NCBI GenBank assembly: GCA_012800465.1
Contig: JAAZJI010000083.1
Location: 1 to 6,038 of the forward strand
Length of the DNA stretch: 6,038 nucleotides
Reading direction: 5' to 3'
Source of the DNA: Spirochaetales bacterium
Lineage (GTDB): Bacteria; Spirochaetota; Spirochaetia; Sphaerochaetales; Sphaerochaetaceae
Within the stretch, counting starts at the first letter, position 1. Every line of letters begins with the position of its first letter. The position numbers were made by a program, and so were the translations under genes. The notes beneath the pieces were generated by a model. It searched no databases. It had not been told where the DNA came from and saw nothing but the letters and a program-made list of their open reading frames with translations. Shown here in pieces: positions 1-5,525 of the stretch.

Positions 1-15
1 CCTATACTCGAAGCT

Positions 16-1236
16 ATGTACAAATCCACGATCAGGGCGTGCCATCTCGGCAGTTTCATCGGTGCGTCGGCGGTCAACCTCGCACCGCTGCTGTTCGTCA
101 TCTTCATGACGAGCTTCGGCTTGAACTTCGAGGAGGTCGGGCGCCTGGTGCTGCTGAACTTCGGCATCCAGATCGTCACGAGTCTGCTCTTCAGCGCCCC
201 GGTCGATCGCTGGGGGCAGAAGCCGTTCATCCTCTTCGCCCATCTGATGGTCTTTGCAGGCCTGATCATCCTGGCGCTCGCTCCGGTTCTCTTCACTTCG
301 ATTCCCTATCTTGGGCTGGTATGTGCGACGATCTTCTATTCGGTGGGGGCGGGGCTCTTCGAGCTGCAGCTCAGTGCGATCATCCAGTCGATTCCGACGG
401 ACGACAAGGAAGGAGCGATGAACCTGCTGCACTCCTTCTACGCCTGGGGCCTCATCTTCGTGGTGGTGCTCACCACGACGCTTCTTTCCGTCTTCGGAAA
501 GGATTCATGGCCCTTCATCGTGCTGTTCTGGTCGATCTTCCCCCTGTTCAACTTCTTCAATTTCCTCCGCGTCCCGTTTCCTCCGGTCATCGAAGCCCGA
601 CAGAGGACGAAGACGGCAAGCCTCTTCACGTCACGGTACTTTCTCCTCGTCCTTGCAGGAATCTTCTTCGCCGGGGCGACGGAGCTTTCGATCTCCCAGT
701 GGACGAGCGCTTTCGCCGAATCGTCACTGGGCTTGAGAAAAGAGGTCGGAGACCTGCTGGGGGTGACCCTGTTCGCCCTCTTTCTCGGAGGAGCCCGGAC
801 CCTTTACGGAGCGTTTGGAAAGAAGTTCGATCTTCTGAAAACGATGACGCTGGGTTCCCTGCTCTGCGGGGCGATGTACCTGCTTGCCGCCTTCAGTCCA
901 TCATCACTGCTCAGCCTGGTCGCCTGCGTCCTCTGCGGGCTCGGCAGCGCGCTGCTCTGGCCCGGTTCGGTGGTCAATGGAGCGAACCACTTCCCCAAGG
1001 CCGGATCCTCCCTGTTCGCCTCACTCGCCGCCGGCGGGGCGGCGGGGGCCGCGTTCGGTCCGTGGCTCGTCGGGTTCATCGCGAACGTCAAGCCGGATCT
1101 GGTGAAGATCGCCCCCTGGCTGGACTTCCTCACCACCGAGGAGGCGGCCCTGCGAAGCGGACTGTTCATCGGAACGATCTTCCCCGTCATCATGGTCATC
1201 CTCCTTGTCCTGATGAGGCGTGAGAACGGGTCATGA
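16..1236 (+). CDS. MFS-type multidrug/solute transporter, 12 TM helices
   Basis: A 406-aa integral membrane protein of the major facilitator superfamily, expected in the inner membrane and driven by a proton or ion gradient; the substrate is not readable. The sequence is a regular run of about twelve hydrophobic segments. The loop after the second helix carries the MFS motif A-like signature (PVDRWGQKPF, about residues 62-71), and a longer polar loop near residues 190-200 separates the two six-helix halves. Length is typical. The frame stays open to the window edge (codons 1-15 have no stop) and no convincing Shine-Dalgarno precedes ATG 16, so the true start could lie slightly outside the window. 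The TGA stop overlaps the ATG of the next gene, implying co-translation with the YczE-like protein. The family is clear; an efflux role is only a guess. Confidence 0.85.
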   Translation: MYKSTIRACHLGSFIGASAVNLAPLLFVIFMTSFGLNFEEVGRLVLLNFGIQIVTSLLFSAPVDRWGQKPFILFAHLMVFAGLIILALAPVLFTSIPYLGLVCATIFYSVGAGLFELQLSAIIQSIPTDDKEGAMNLLHSFYAWGLIFVVVLTTTLLSVFGKDSWPFIVLFWSIFPLFNFFNFLRVPFPPVIEARQRTKTASLFTSRYFLLVLAGIFFAGATELSISQWTSAFAESSLGLRKEVGDLLGVTLFALFLGGARTLYGAFGKKFDLLKTMTLGSLLCGAMYLLAAFSPSSLLSLVACVLCGLGSALLWPGSVVNGANHFPKAGSSLFASLAAGGAAGAAFGPWLVGFIANVKPDLVKIAPWLDFLTTEEAALRSGLFIGTIFPVIMVILLVLMRRENGS

Positions 1237-1883
1237 ACTACCCCCGGAGAATCCTCAAAGTCCTTCTCGGCATCGTGCTTTACGCCCTAGGCGTCGTGAT
1301 CACCCTTGAGGCCCGGATCGGATTCGCACCGTGGGAGGTGTTCCATGCCGGTCTGGCAAACGTATTGAACCTTCAAATAGGAACGATCTCCATCGGGGTA
1401 GGGCTGGTCCTGATCACGATCACCGCGCTCTTCGGGGAGAAGATCGGAATCGCGACGATCCTCAACATCATCTTCATCGGTCTGGTGATGAACCTGATTC
1501 TTGCCGCCAAGGTCGTCCCGACCGCCGGATCGGCGATCGGCGGATTGATCCAGCTGACGATCGGGCTGTTCATCATGGTTTTTGCGACCTATCTGTATCT
1601 CTCGGTGGGCCTCGGGGCGGGGCCGAGGGACGCGTTCATGGTCCTGATCCACCGTAAGACCGGAATCAAGGTCGGAATCATCCGGTCCCTGATCGAGATC
1701 ACGGTGACAATCTCAGGGGCTCTGATGGGCGGCCTGTTCGGGTGGGGAACGATCCTCTCGGCGGTGATCGTCGGAATCGCCCTTCAGACGGTGTTCAAAA
1801 TCTTCCGCTTCGATCCCAGGACCGTCGACCATGAAGATCTGAGGGCCACCTTCACATCCAAGTCAGACAGACGGGATTCTTGA
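1233..1883 (+). CDS. YczE/YitT-family integral membrane protein
   Basis: A 216-aa membrane protein with about five or six hydrophobic helices. The N-terminal half resembles the YczE/YyaS/YitT-like family: a first helix followed by ARIGFAPWEVFHAG and a glycine-rich helix starting at IGTISIGVGL. The second half has the family-like GLGAGPRDAFMVLIHRKTG segment (about residues 126-144). The C-terminus is charged and probably cytoplasmic. Biochemical function of the family is not established; members are usually described as membrane proteins of unknown function. ATG 1233 overlaps the TGA of the MFS gene by 4 bp (ATGA), so the two are likely translated as a coupled pair and may act on related substrates. 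The 3' end overlaps the 3' end of the convergent lactonase remnant by about 32 bp. Confidence 0.75.
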   Translation: MNYPRRILKVLLGIVLYALGVVITLEARIGFAPWEVFHAGLANVLNLQIGTISIGVGLVLITITALFGEKIGIATILNIIFIGLVMNLILAAKVVPTAGSAIGGLIQLTIGLFIMVFATYLYLSVGLGAGPRDAFMVLIHRKTGIKVGIIRSLIEITVTISGALMGGLFGWGTILSAVIVGIALQTVFKIFRFDPRTVDHEDLRATFTSKSDRRDS

Positions 1884-2147
1884 TCGGAACCCGGTGGGTC
1901 TTCTCTCCGACCGAGCCGTTGATCCGGTTCCGGCGGTGGATCGTGATCGTGTCGCTCGAAGCATTGGCGACCAGCATCCACAATCCGTCCGGTGAAAGGG
2001 CGAAGCTTCTCGGCTCCTTGTCGGTGATGCAGTATTCGAAGCGGCGCAGGCTGTGTTCAACCCTGAAGACCGCCACCGAGTCATGTCCCCGATTCGAGCA
2101 GTAGAGGTATGATCCGTCCCTGCTGAGGTGAAGGTCGCATGCTGTAC
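1852..2147 (-). pseudogene. 5'-truncated lactonase-type beta-propeller (6-phosphogluconolactonase family) remnant
   Basis: The frame encodes the last roughly 98 residues of a seven-bladed beta-propeller of the lactonase family. Intact members (about 340-350 aa) hydrolyse 6-phosphogluconolactone or related lactones. Two blade signatures are visible: ACDLHLSRDGSYLYCSNRGH and FALSPDGLWMLVANASSD, followed by a normal-looking C-terminus (NPVCLTWM, TGA at 1852-1854). The N-terminal two thirds are missing. Family-like sequence stops around 2140-2147 and runs directly into A/T-rich repeat sequence next to the RT gene. A GTG at 2194-2196 keeps the frame open but adds only unrelated residues. The simplest reading is a gene cut by arrival of the neighbouring element or by a deletion beside it. 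The propeller assignment is strong; the exact breakpoint is approximate. Confidence 0.75.
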
Positions 2148-2178
2148 AATCCGCCGCAAAATAAAAAAAATTCCAGCG

Positions 2179-2250
2179 TTTTGACAATTTTTCCACCGTG
2201 TTTTGCCAATTTTTCCGTGTTAATCCGTGTCTATCCGTGTTTAACTGTGG
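2179..2250. repeat. Degenerate CCGTGT repeat cluster with 10-bp period at the element boundary
   Basis: Bases 2211-2250 read as four successive 10-mers: TTTTCCGTGT, TAATCCGTGT, CTATCCGTGT and TTAACTGTGG. Just before them, 2179-2200 and 2201-2219 are two imperfect copies of TTTTG(A/C)CAATTTTTCC...GTG. Short intergenic repeats of the ATCCGTGT type are, from memory, common dispersed elements in many bacterial genomes. Here the cluster lies between the lactonase remnant and the RT gene, and the last codons and stop of the RT are embedded in it. The role is unknown; it may mark a recombination junction. Confidence 0.6.
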
Positions 2251-3295
2251 AGATGTTTTTATTCAAACTGGCAAATGGCCTTGCTTTTATCAATGCCTCA
2301 CTCAGAAGCCTCTCTGTTGTTCTATAAGCCGAGCAGTGAGATGCATAGCCTAGGAACGACATGATCGAAGCCCTGACCTTTTCTAGCTTCACATTTCCTT
2401 TGTCATATTCTTCAATGAGATGTAGGATTCTGCGCCTTGCATTCCTCACGTTCCTCTTTCTGGGAAGTAGATGATCCCTGAAGGTTCTATATCCACAAAA
2501 ATCAATGCCGTGTGTTATAGGAATGATTTTACTCTTTGGATTGATCAGCAGGCCTGCTCTGTTTAACTGAATCTCAGCATCCCGGAGCATTTCACGAATA
2601 TATGCCAAATCGTCCGAAAGTATGATGAAGTCATCCATATATCGCACATAATGCTTTACGCCCATATCATCCTTCATATGGTGATCGAACGGTGTGAGTG
2701 TTACTCCTGCGAAAATTTGGGATGGCAGGGAACCTATGTACAAGCCCTCCAGCTGCTCATTCTGATCTATAATAAGATCCGCCACCTCAAGCAACTTTTT
2801 ATCCGCTATGGTTCTTCGTATCTGCCCTTTGAGGAACATATGGTTGATTGATGGAAAGAAATGACGTACATCGCCTTTGAGTGCATACAGCCGCTTTCCT
2901 TGCGGATATGATTGCACATACTCCTGTAACTGCAGAACCGCCTTCAGTGGGCCTCTATTTTCAAGGCACGCATAGGTGTGGCTGATCATTTCATTTTCCA
3001 GCAAATGGCCCGCTACCTGGTCGAAGGCGTGATGTACGATTCTATCAACGAATGCGGGCGCCTGAATCAGCCTCCTTTTAGGCTCATACACGATGAATTC
3101 ATAAACAGGATTAGGCCGCCATGTGCCCCAAATAAGATGGTTCTGGATGTTGAACAAGTTAGTCTCAAGATCCCTTGTGAACCGCATTACCTGCATATCT
3201 TCTCTATGCCCGCCACTTCTGGCGGTTGCATACGCATCGTACAGGTTTTCAAAGCTTATAAAATCGGACCATAGCCCGTTAAAAGTCTTAGGCAT
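2231..3295 (-). CDS. Diversity-generating retroelement reverse transcriptase
   Basis: A 354-aa RT, usual length for DGR enzymes, which copy TR RNA into adenine-mutated cDNA together with Avd. RT motifs appear in order: EPKRRLIQAP (residues 71-80); GDVRHFFPSINH (141-152) with the first catalytic Asp at D142; IGSLPSQIFAGVTL (187-200), whose SQ at 192-193 fits the DGR-type motif 4 rather than the group II intron form; YMDD (219-222) with the catalytic Asp pair D221/D222; KSKI (254-257); and FCGYR (266-270). A basic C-terminal thumb-like region follows (RKRNVRNARRRI). There is no endonuclease or maturase X domain. ATG 3293-3295 is preceded by AGAGGG at a suitable distance. It is the last gene of the target-avd-TR-RT array. 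The final residues (about STVKHG) and TAG stop fall in the CCGTGT repeat cluster, so the natural C-terminus may have been altered slightly. Confidence 0.95.
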   Translation of the reverse strand: MPKTFNGLWSDFISFENLYDAYATARSGGHREDMQVMRFTRDLETNLFNIQNHLIWGTWRPNPVYEFIVYEPKRRLIQAPAFVDRIVHHAFDQVAGHLLENEMISHTYACLENRGPLKAVLQLQEYVQSYPQGKRLYALKGDVRHFFPSINHMFLKGQIRRTIADKKLLEVADLIIDQNEQLEGLYIGSLPSQIFAGVTLTPFDHHMKDDMGVKHYVRYMDDFIILSDDLAYIREMLRDAEIQLNRAGLLINPKSKIIPITHGIDFCGYRTFRDHLLPRKRNVRNARRRILHLIEEYDKGNVKLEKVRASIMSFLGYASHCSAYRTTERLLSEALIKARPFASLNKNISTVKHG

Positions 3296-3463
3296 TTATA
3301 CACCCTCTGTACATAAGGGAGGGCGAACCCCACATTCCCGGTTTCCCGGTACTAGCCGGGCCGCCCTCATTCGTTTCTCACTTCACCATTACGGTAGGAA
3401 TAGCGTTCCTTATCTTCTGTGCGCTCTCGCATCACCCGTAAGTAATGCGTTCTGGCTGCGCAG
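3296..3463 (-). ncRNA. Structured spacer between TR and RT (probable part of the DGR template RNA)
   Basis: This 168-nt stretch has no gene. On the transcribed strand it contains a perfect 7-bp pairing, GAGGGCG (3368-3362) with CGCCCTC (3325-3319). It encloses an inner 5-bp stem with a 6-nt loop, CCCGG (3360-3356) with CCGGG (3349-3345). An 8-bp palindrome, CTGCGCAG (3456-3463), sits exactly where TR homology to VR ends. In Bordetella phage BPP-1 the spacer downstream of TR is required in RNA for Avd-RT to prime cDNA synthesis; the equivalent role here is inferred from position and foldability. The RT ribosome binding site lies at its 3' end. Confidence 0.5.
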
Positions 3464-3583
3464 ATAATCCAGGCCGCCCCCGATGTTGCTGTTCGAGTTG
3501 CCCCGAGTGTTGTTGAGATTCAACGAGACGACCCCAGCGTCGTTCGTGGATTCGAAGTTACCCCCACGGAGGGCCATGCGCTC
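3464..3583 (-). repeat. DGR template repeat (TR)
   Basis: This 120-bp sequence aligns without gaps to the VR 542 bp away. Read on the coding strand it starts GAGCGCATGG and ends at CTGGATTAT. In VR frame it carries eight Asn codons (seven AAC, one AAT), the usual DGR design: AAN codons can diversify widely but cannot become stop codons through adenine mutation. Of 27 coding-strand adenines, 16 are changed in VR. Only two other positions differ, 3528 and 3570, both T in TR and G in VR. TR begins 9 nt after the avd stop, so it is expected to be transcribed with avd and RT. Its 3' 13 bp before the last few codons (3469-3481, GGGGGCGGCCTGG on the coding strand) have no adenine and are identical to VR. 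Confidence 0.95.
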
Positions 3584-3592
3584 TGTGCAACA

Positions 3593-3949
3593 CTATCCCT
3601 TTCGATTCGAGATTTGACGCATCCAGGCGCCAATCATCCTTCCAAGCTCATCATTCAGCTTGGACCAGTGTTCATACTTCTTGAACGGCAGGAAGCCGAG
3701 CTTCATGGAGTTCCGTACCATGATTCTCAGCTTCCTCAATTCCCTGTCCGCCTCTTTCATCAGCTTGATCTTATCGCTGTTGTACTGAGCGTCGATTGCG
3801 CTGCTGATCAGTGCGGCAAGCTCCCACATCGTGTCCGTTATTCTGGTAGCAAGGACGAATTTTTCGCTTTTCGGAAATTGTTTGACGGCAATGTATCCAT
3901 ATTGGATTACATCATCCGCCCTGACCTCCATTCTTGACAGTTCAACCAT
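3593..3949 (-). CDS. avd: Avd-like DGR accessory protein (four-helix bundle)
   Basis: A 118-aa, basic, helix-rich protein of the Avd/S23-like four-helix-bundle family. In BPP-1, Avd forms a pentameric barrel that binds RT and template RNA and is needed for mutagenic retrohoming. Family-like features are FPKSEKFVLATRI (about residues 25-37), the following long amphipathic helices rich in Lys and Arg, and a final helix (LGRMIGAWMRQIS). Length is close to Bordetella Avd (about 128 aa). The start is ATG 3947-3949, preceded by AAGGAG about seven bases upstream. An upstream in-frame TTG at 3995-3997 overlaps the target-gene stop but has no better signal. The gene lies 44 bp after the variable protein and 9 bp before TR, as in mtd-avd-TR-brt. 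Homology is by pattern, but position supports it strongly. Confidence 0.88.
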   Translation of the reverse strand: MVELSRMEVRADDVIQYGYIAVKQFPKSEKFVLATRITDTMWELAALISSAIDAQYNSDKIKLMKEADRELRKLRIMVRNSMKLGFLPFKKYEHWSKLNDELGRMIGAWMRQISNRKG

Positions 3950-3993
3950 CGCTCGCTCCTTTTTCAGTTTTACAGTTCGCGGTTGTCCGGTTT

Positions 3994-5310
3994 TCAATCG
4001 CCTGTATAAGCCAGGCCGCCCCCGAAGAAGCTGTACGAGTGGCCCCGAGTGGTGCCGAGACCCAACGAGCCGACCCCAGCGCCGCCCGCGGATTCGAAGC
4101 TACCCCCACGGCGGGCCATGCGCTCGCCACCTCTGATATAGATTCGACCTCTCTGATCGGGATGTTTAGGGAATAGTCCAAGAGCGTATGCGACAGTAGG
4201 TACCGTGATGTCTGTGGTCAAGTCCTTAAATAATAAATATCTGGATGTATCATCAAGACCTTCAGCATGATCAGTCATGTAGGCCTTTGATCCGTCCCAT
4301 GCATAGTGGAGGGTTCCTTTGCGCACCCATACGTTTTCCCAAGATGCTCCAACTCCCGGCTCGGTAGATGATCCAGAAGTATGGTCAGTGAGCGATTTGT
4401 AGCGAACCCCGTTATGCATGACTATCGCGTCCGTCGCATAGGAGGTCGCATCTGCGTAAGCAGGAACATCAGCCTCAGGTGTTACGAATGCGCCATCAAC
4501 GTCGATTGCCTTCCAGCTTGTAGAGCTGGCCGCATGGGCTGCAACTGTCGAGAGAGATCCTGCGCCATTGTTATCAACGAACGTCTGGATCTCGCCGTTG
4601 ACGATTCTCAAGGCTCCTGTCCATTTCCATGTGTTGCCGACAATATCGAAGCACCCAAACGGAGTCCCATCATGACTCCAGGAGAGCGGACCGCTTCCAC
4701 CCTTCGTATGATAGTAGTTGCCATTATATTGCATGCCGGAGGCCACACCCTTTTCATCGATTGCATAGTAGTATGCGCTATAGTAGGTATTTCCACCGGG
4801 CTCGAAGCCATTTCGCCCACACGCCAGTGCCAGATAGGCTTCCATCTGCTGGGTGGGAAGGCAGTAACAAGCACCCTTTGCTGTGACGGCCGCCTGCGCA
4901 CCATCAAACGATATGTTGTGCCACGGCTCAAGACCACGAAGGCAAGCAGGGTAGTTGACTCCGTTAACTCGACCCATCTGGTATTTGCCCCGATACCATG
5001 TCTTCGCCTTGCCGTCGATTATGAAGGCCGGATGGATTCCAGGAGTTGAGTCCGCAAAGAGATATGACAGTTTTGATTTTTCGTCCGGGGCGAATTTGAC
5101 GAGGATGGAAGGCTGGCCGTTTCCGTCAAATCGGACTGTATTGCGGCCGAAGGACGCCTCCTCGATTCGCTTTTGGTAATCCTTTTGCACTTGCACGTCG
5201 GCAATGCCGACCATTCCTCCGTCAAGCCAAAGCGCTGTAAGCTCATCCTCGATAGCAAAAATGTTCCTTGCAAGCTCGTCCTGCGTGTATTTCCCCATAT
5301 AGCTTTTCAT
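3994..5310 (-). CDS. DGR variable target protein, phage tail/receptor-binding type with C-type-lectin (FGE-like) domain
   Basis: A 438-aa protein without signal peptide or membrane segment, so probably a virion or tail-tip component. Residues 1-90 look like a phage attachment region with a short acidic helical start. From about residue 94 it follows the pattern of DGR-diversified formylglycine-generating-enzyme/C-lectin proteins: a KYQMGRVNG segment, WHNISFDGAQAAV (130-142), PTQQMEAYLALACGRNG, and GNTWKWTGALRIVNGEI (225-241). The fold closes with RGRIYIRGGERMARRGGSF into the variable repeat. Residues about 283-327 (SYATDAIVMHNGVRYKSL ... SWENVW) resemble a small CBM5/12-like carbohydrate-binding insert. 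VR covers residues 396-435, ending three codons before the stop. Start ATG 5308-5310 overlaps the TGA of the previous gene and has AAGGAG upstream. The binding target is unknown; adhesion to a host surface ligand is inferred. Confidence 0.9.
   Translation of the reverse strand: MKSYMGKYTQDELARNIFAIEDELTALWLDGGMVGIADVQVQKDYQKRIEEASFGRNTVRFDGNGQPSILVKFAPDEKSKLSYLFADSTPGIHPAFIIDGKAKTWYRGKYQMGRVNGVNYPACLRGLEPWHNISFDGAQAAVTAKGACYCLPTQQMEAYLALACGRNGFEPGGNTYYSAYYYAIDEKGVASGMQYNGNYYHTKGGSGPLSWSHDGTPFGCFDIVGNTWKWTGALRIVNGEIQTFVDNNGAGSLSTVAAHAASSTSWKAIDVDGAFVTPEADVPAYADATSYATDAIVMHNGVRYKSLTDHTSGSSTEPGVGASWENVWVRKGTLHYAWDGSKAYMTDHAEGLDDTSRYLLFKDLTTDITVPTVAYALGLFPKHPDQRGRIYIRGGERMARRGGSFESAGGAGVGSLGLGTTRGHSYSFFGGGLAYTGD
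4000..4016 (-). promoter_or_regulatory. Hairpin/cruciform at the 3' end of VR
   Basis: On the coding strand GCCTG (4016-4012) and CAGGC (4004-4000) form a perfect 5-bp stem with a 7-nt loop (GCTTATA), overlapping the last VR codons and the bases just before the stop. The corresponding TR flank has CCTGG but not CAGGC, so the hairpin exists only at the recipient copy. In BPP-1 a hairpin/cruciform just downstream of VR promotes target recognition in retrohoming; the function here is inferred by analogy. Confidence 0.5.
4006..4125 (-). repeat. DGR variable repeat (VR)
   Basis: The 3' end of the target gene, ungapped 120-bp partner of TR, encoding residues 396-435. Amino-acid changes relative to TR, in order, are L to R, N to S, T to A, N to G, D to G, V to G, N to G, N to G, N to T, N to H, N to Y, N to F, I to F, and D to A. 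Structural positions between them (RGG, FES, AGV, SL, TRG, GGGL) are identical, as expected when only surface residues vary. Homology starts sharply at GAGCGCATGG and ends at TAT, after which the flanks are unrelated. Sixteen of 18 changes are at TR adenines. Confidence 0.96.
4011..4023 (-). promoter_or_regulatory. IMH-like invariant GC block at 3' end of VR (TR counterpart 3469-3481)
   Basis: Coding-strand GGGGGCGGCCTGG is identical in VR and TR and contains no adenine, so it cannot be mutated by the adenine-specific mechanism. Its place at the 3' end of the repeat pair matches the initiation-of-mutagenic-homing (IMH) element of characterised DGRs. Beyond it VR and TR share only four of the next six bases and then diverge, again as in IMH versus the IMH-like TR element. 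The assignment is by position and composition. Confidence 0.55.
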
Positions 5311-5525
5311 GGCAATTCTCCTTCTATATCAGTCATGACTTCCGGCAGTGGGAAGAGTTCTGCGTAGTCTCTGCGGGCATCGGCTTCAAGCACCTTAACT
5401 TGGGTCATCGCCTTTTCCGTGTCTCCGGCGACCTTGCGACTAACCGTAAGATTTACTCCTTCATCGAGAAACTCCATCAGGATTTCAGTGATTCCTGAAT
5501 CTGTAGTAACAAATTGATATGTCAT
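5307..5525 (-). CDS. Small hypothetical protein in the phage structural operon (72 aa)
   Basis: A 72-aa soluble acidic protein that I do not recognise. It begins with a beta-like stretch (YQFVTTDSGITEILMEF), has a charged centre, and ends EVMTDIEGELP. ATG 5523-5525 overlaps the TGA of the 125-aa gene by 4 bp, and a GGAGGTG Shine-Dalgarno lies about 10 bases upstream. Its own TGA overlaps the target-gene ATG by 4 bp. This chaining supports it being real despite its size. Short proteins just upstream of phage tail-tip genes are common, so a virion or tail assembly role is plausible but not shown. Confidence 0.7.
   Translation of the reverse strand: MTYQFVTTDSGITEILMEFLDEGVNLTVSRKVAGDTEKAMTQVKVLEADARRDYAELFPLPEVMTDIEGELP

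Noticed and set aside
39..1223. 394-aa + strand ORF in another frame of the transporter gene
   Set aside because: Arg/Pro-rich composition typical of an alternate frame in G+C-rich DNA; the overlapping frame encodes a clear MFS protein.
2148..2180. Rho-independent terminator for the RT operon in the T-rich tract near 2161-2172
   Set aside because: A T-run exists on the - strand (complement of AAAAAAAATT) but no GC-rich stem immediately precedes it.
2139..2327. Small + strand ORF across the RT/lactonase junction
   Set aside because: It runs antisense through the RT end and the repeat cluster; its residues (such as FSVLIRVYPCLTVE) are simply the translation of the CCGTGT repeats. No ribosome binding site.
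2231..3295. Group II intron or retron as the source of the RT
   Set aside because: There is no maturase/endonuclease extension or intron domain V-like hairpin after the gene, motif 4 carries the DGR SQ form, and the TR/VR pair with adenine-biased differences identifies a DGR.
3995..3997. TTG as the avd start, giving 134 aa and overlapping the target-gene stop (TTGA)
   Set aside because: The internal ATG at 3947-3949 has a strong AAGGAG at ideal spacing and gives the usual Avd length, while the TTG-started leader has no family-like residues.
3464..4125. TR and VR as a simple direct duplication or CRISPR-like repeat pair
   Set aside because: Differences are concentrated at coding-strand adenines with neutral positions conserved, which random divergence of a duplication would not produce, and there are only two copies.
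4381..5049. 222-aa + strand ORF inside the target gene
   Set aside because: It is antisense to a well-supported gene, rich in Arg and Cys without domain pattern, and out of line with the single-strand layout of the element.
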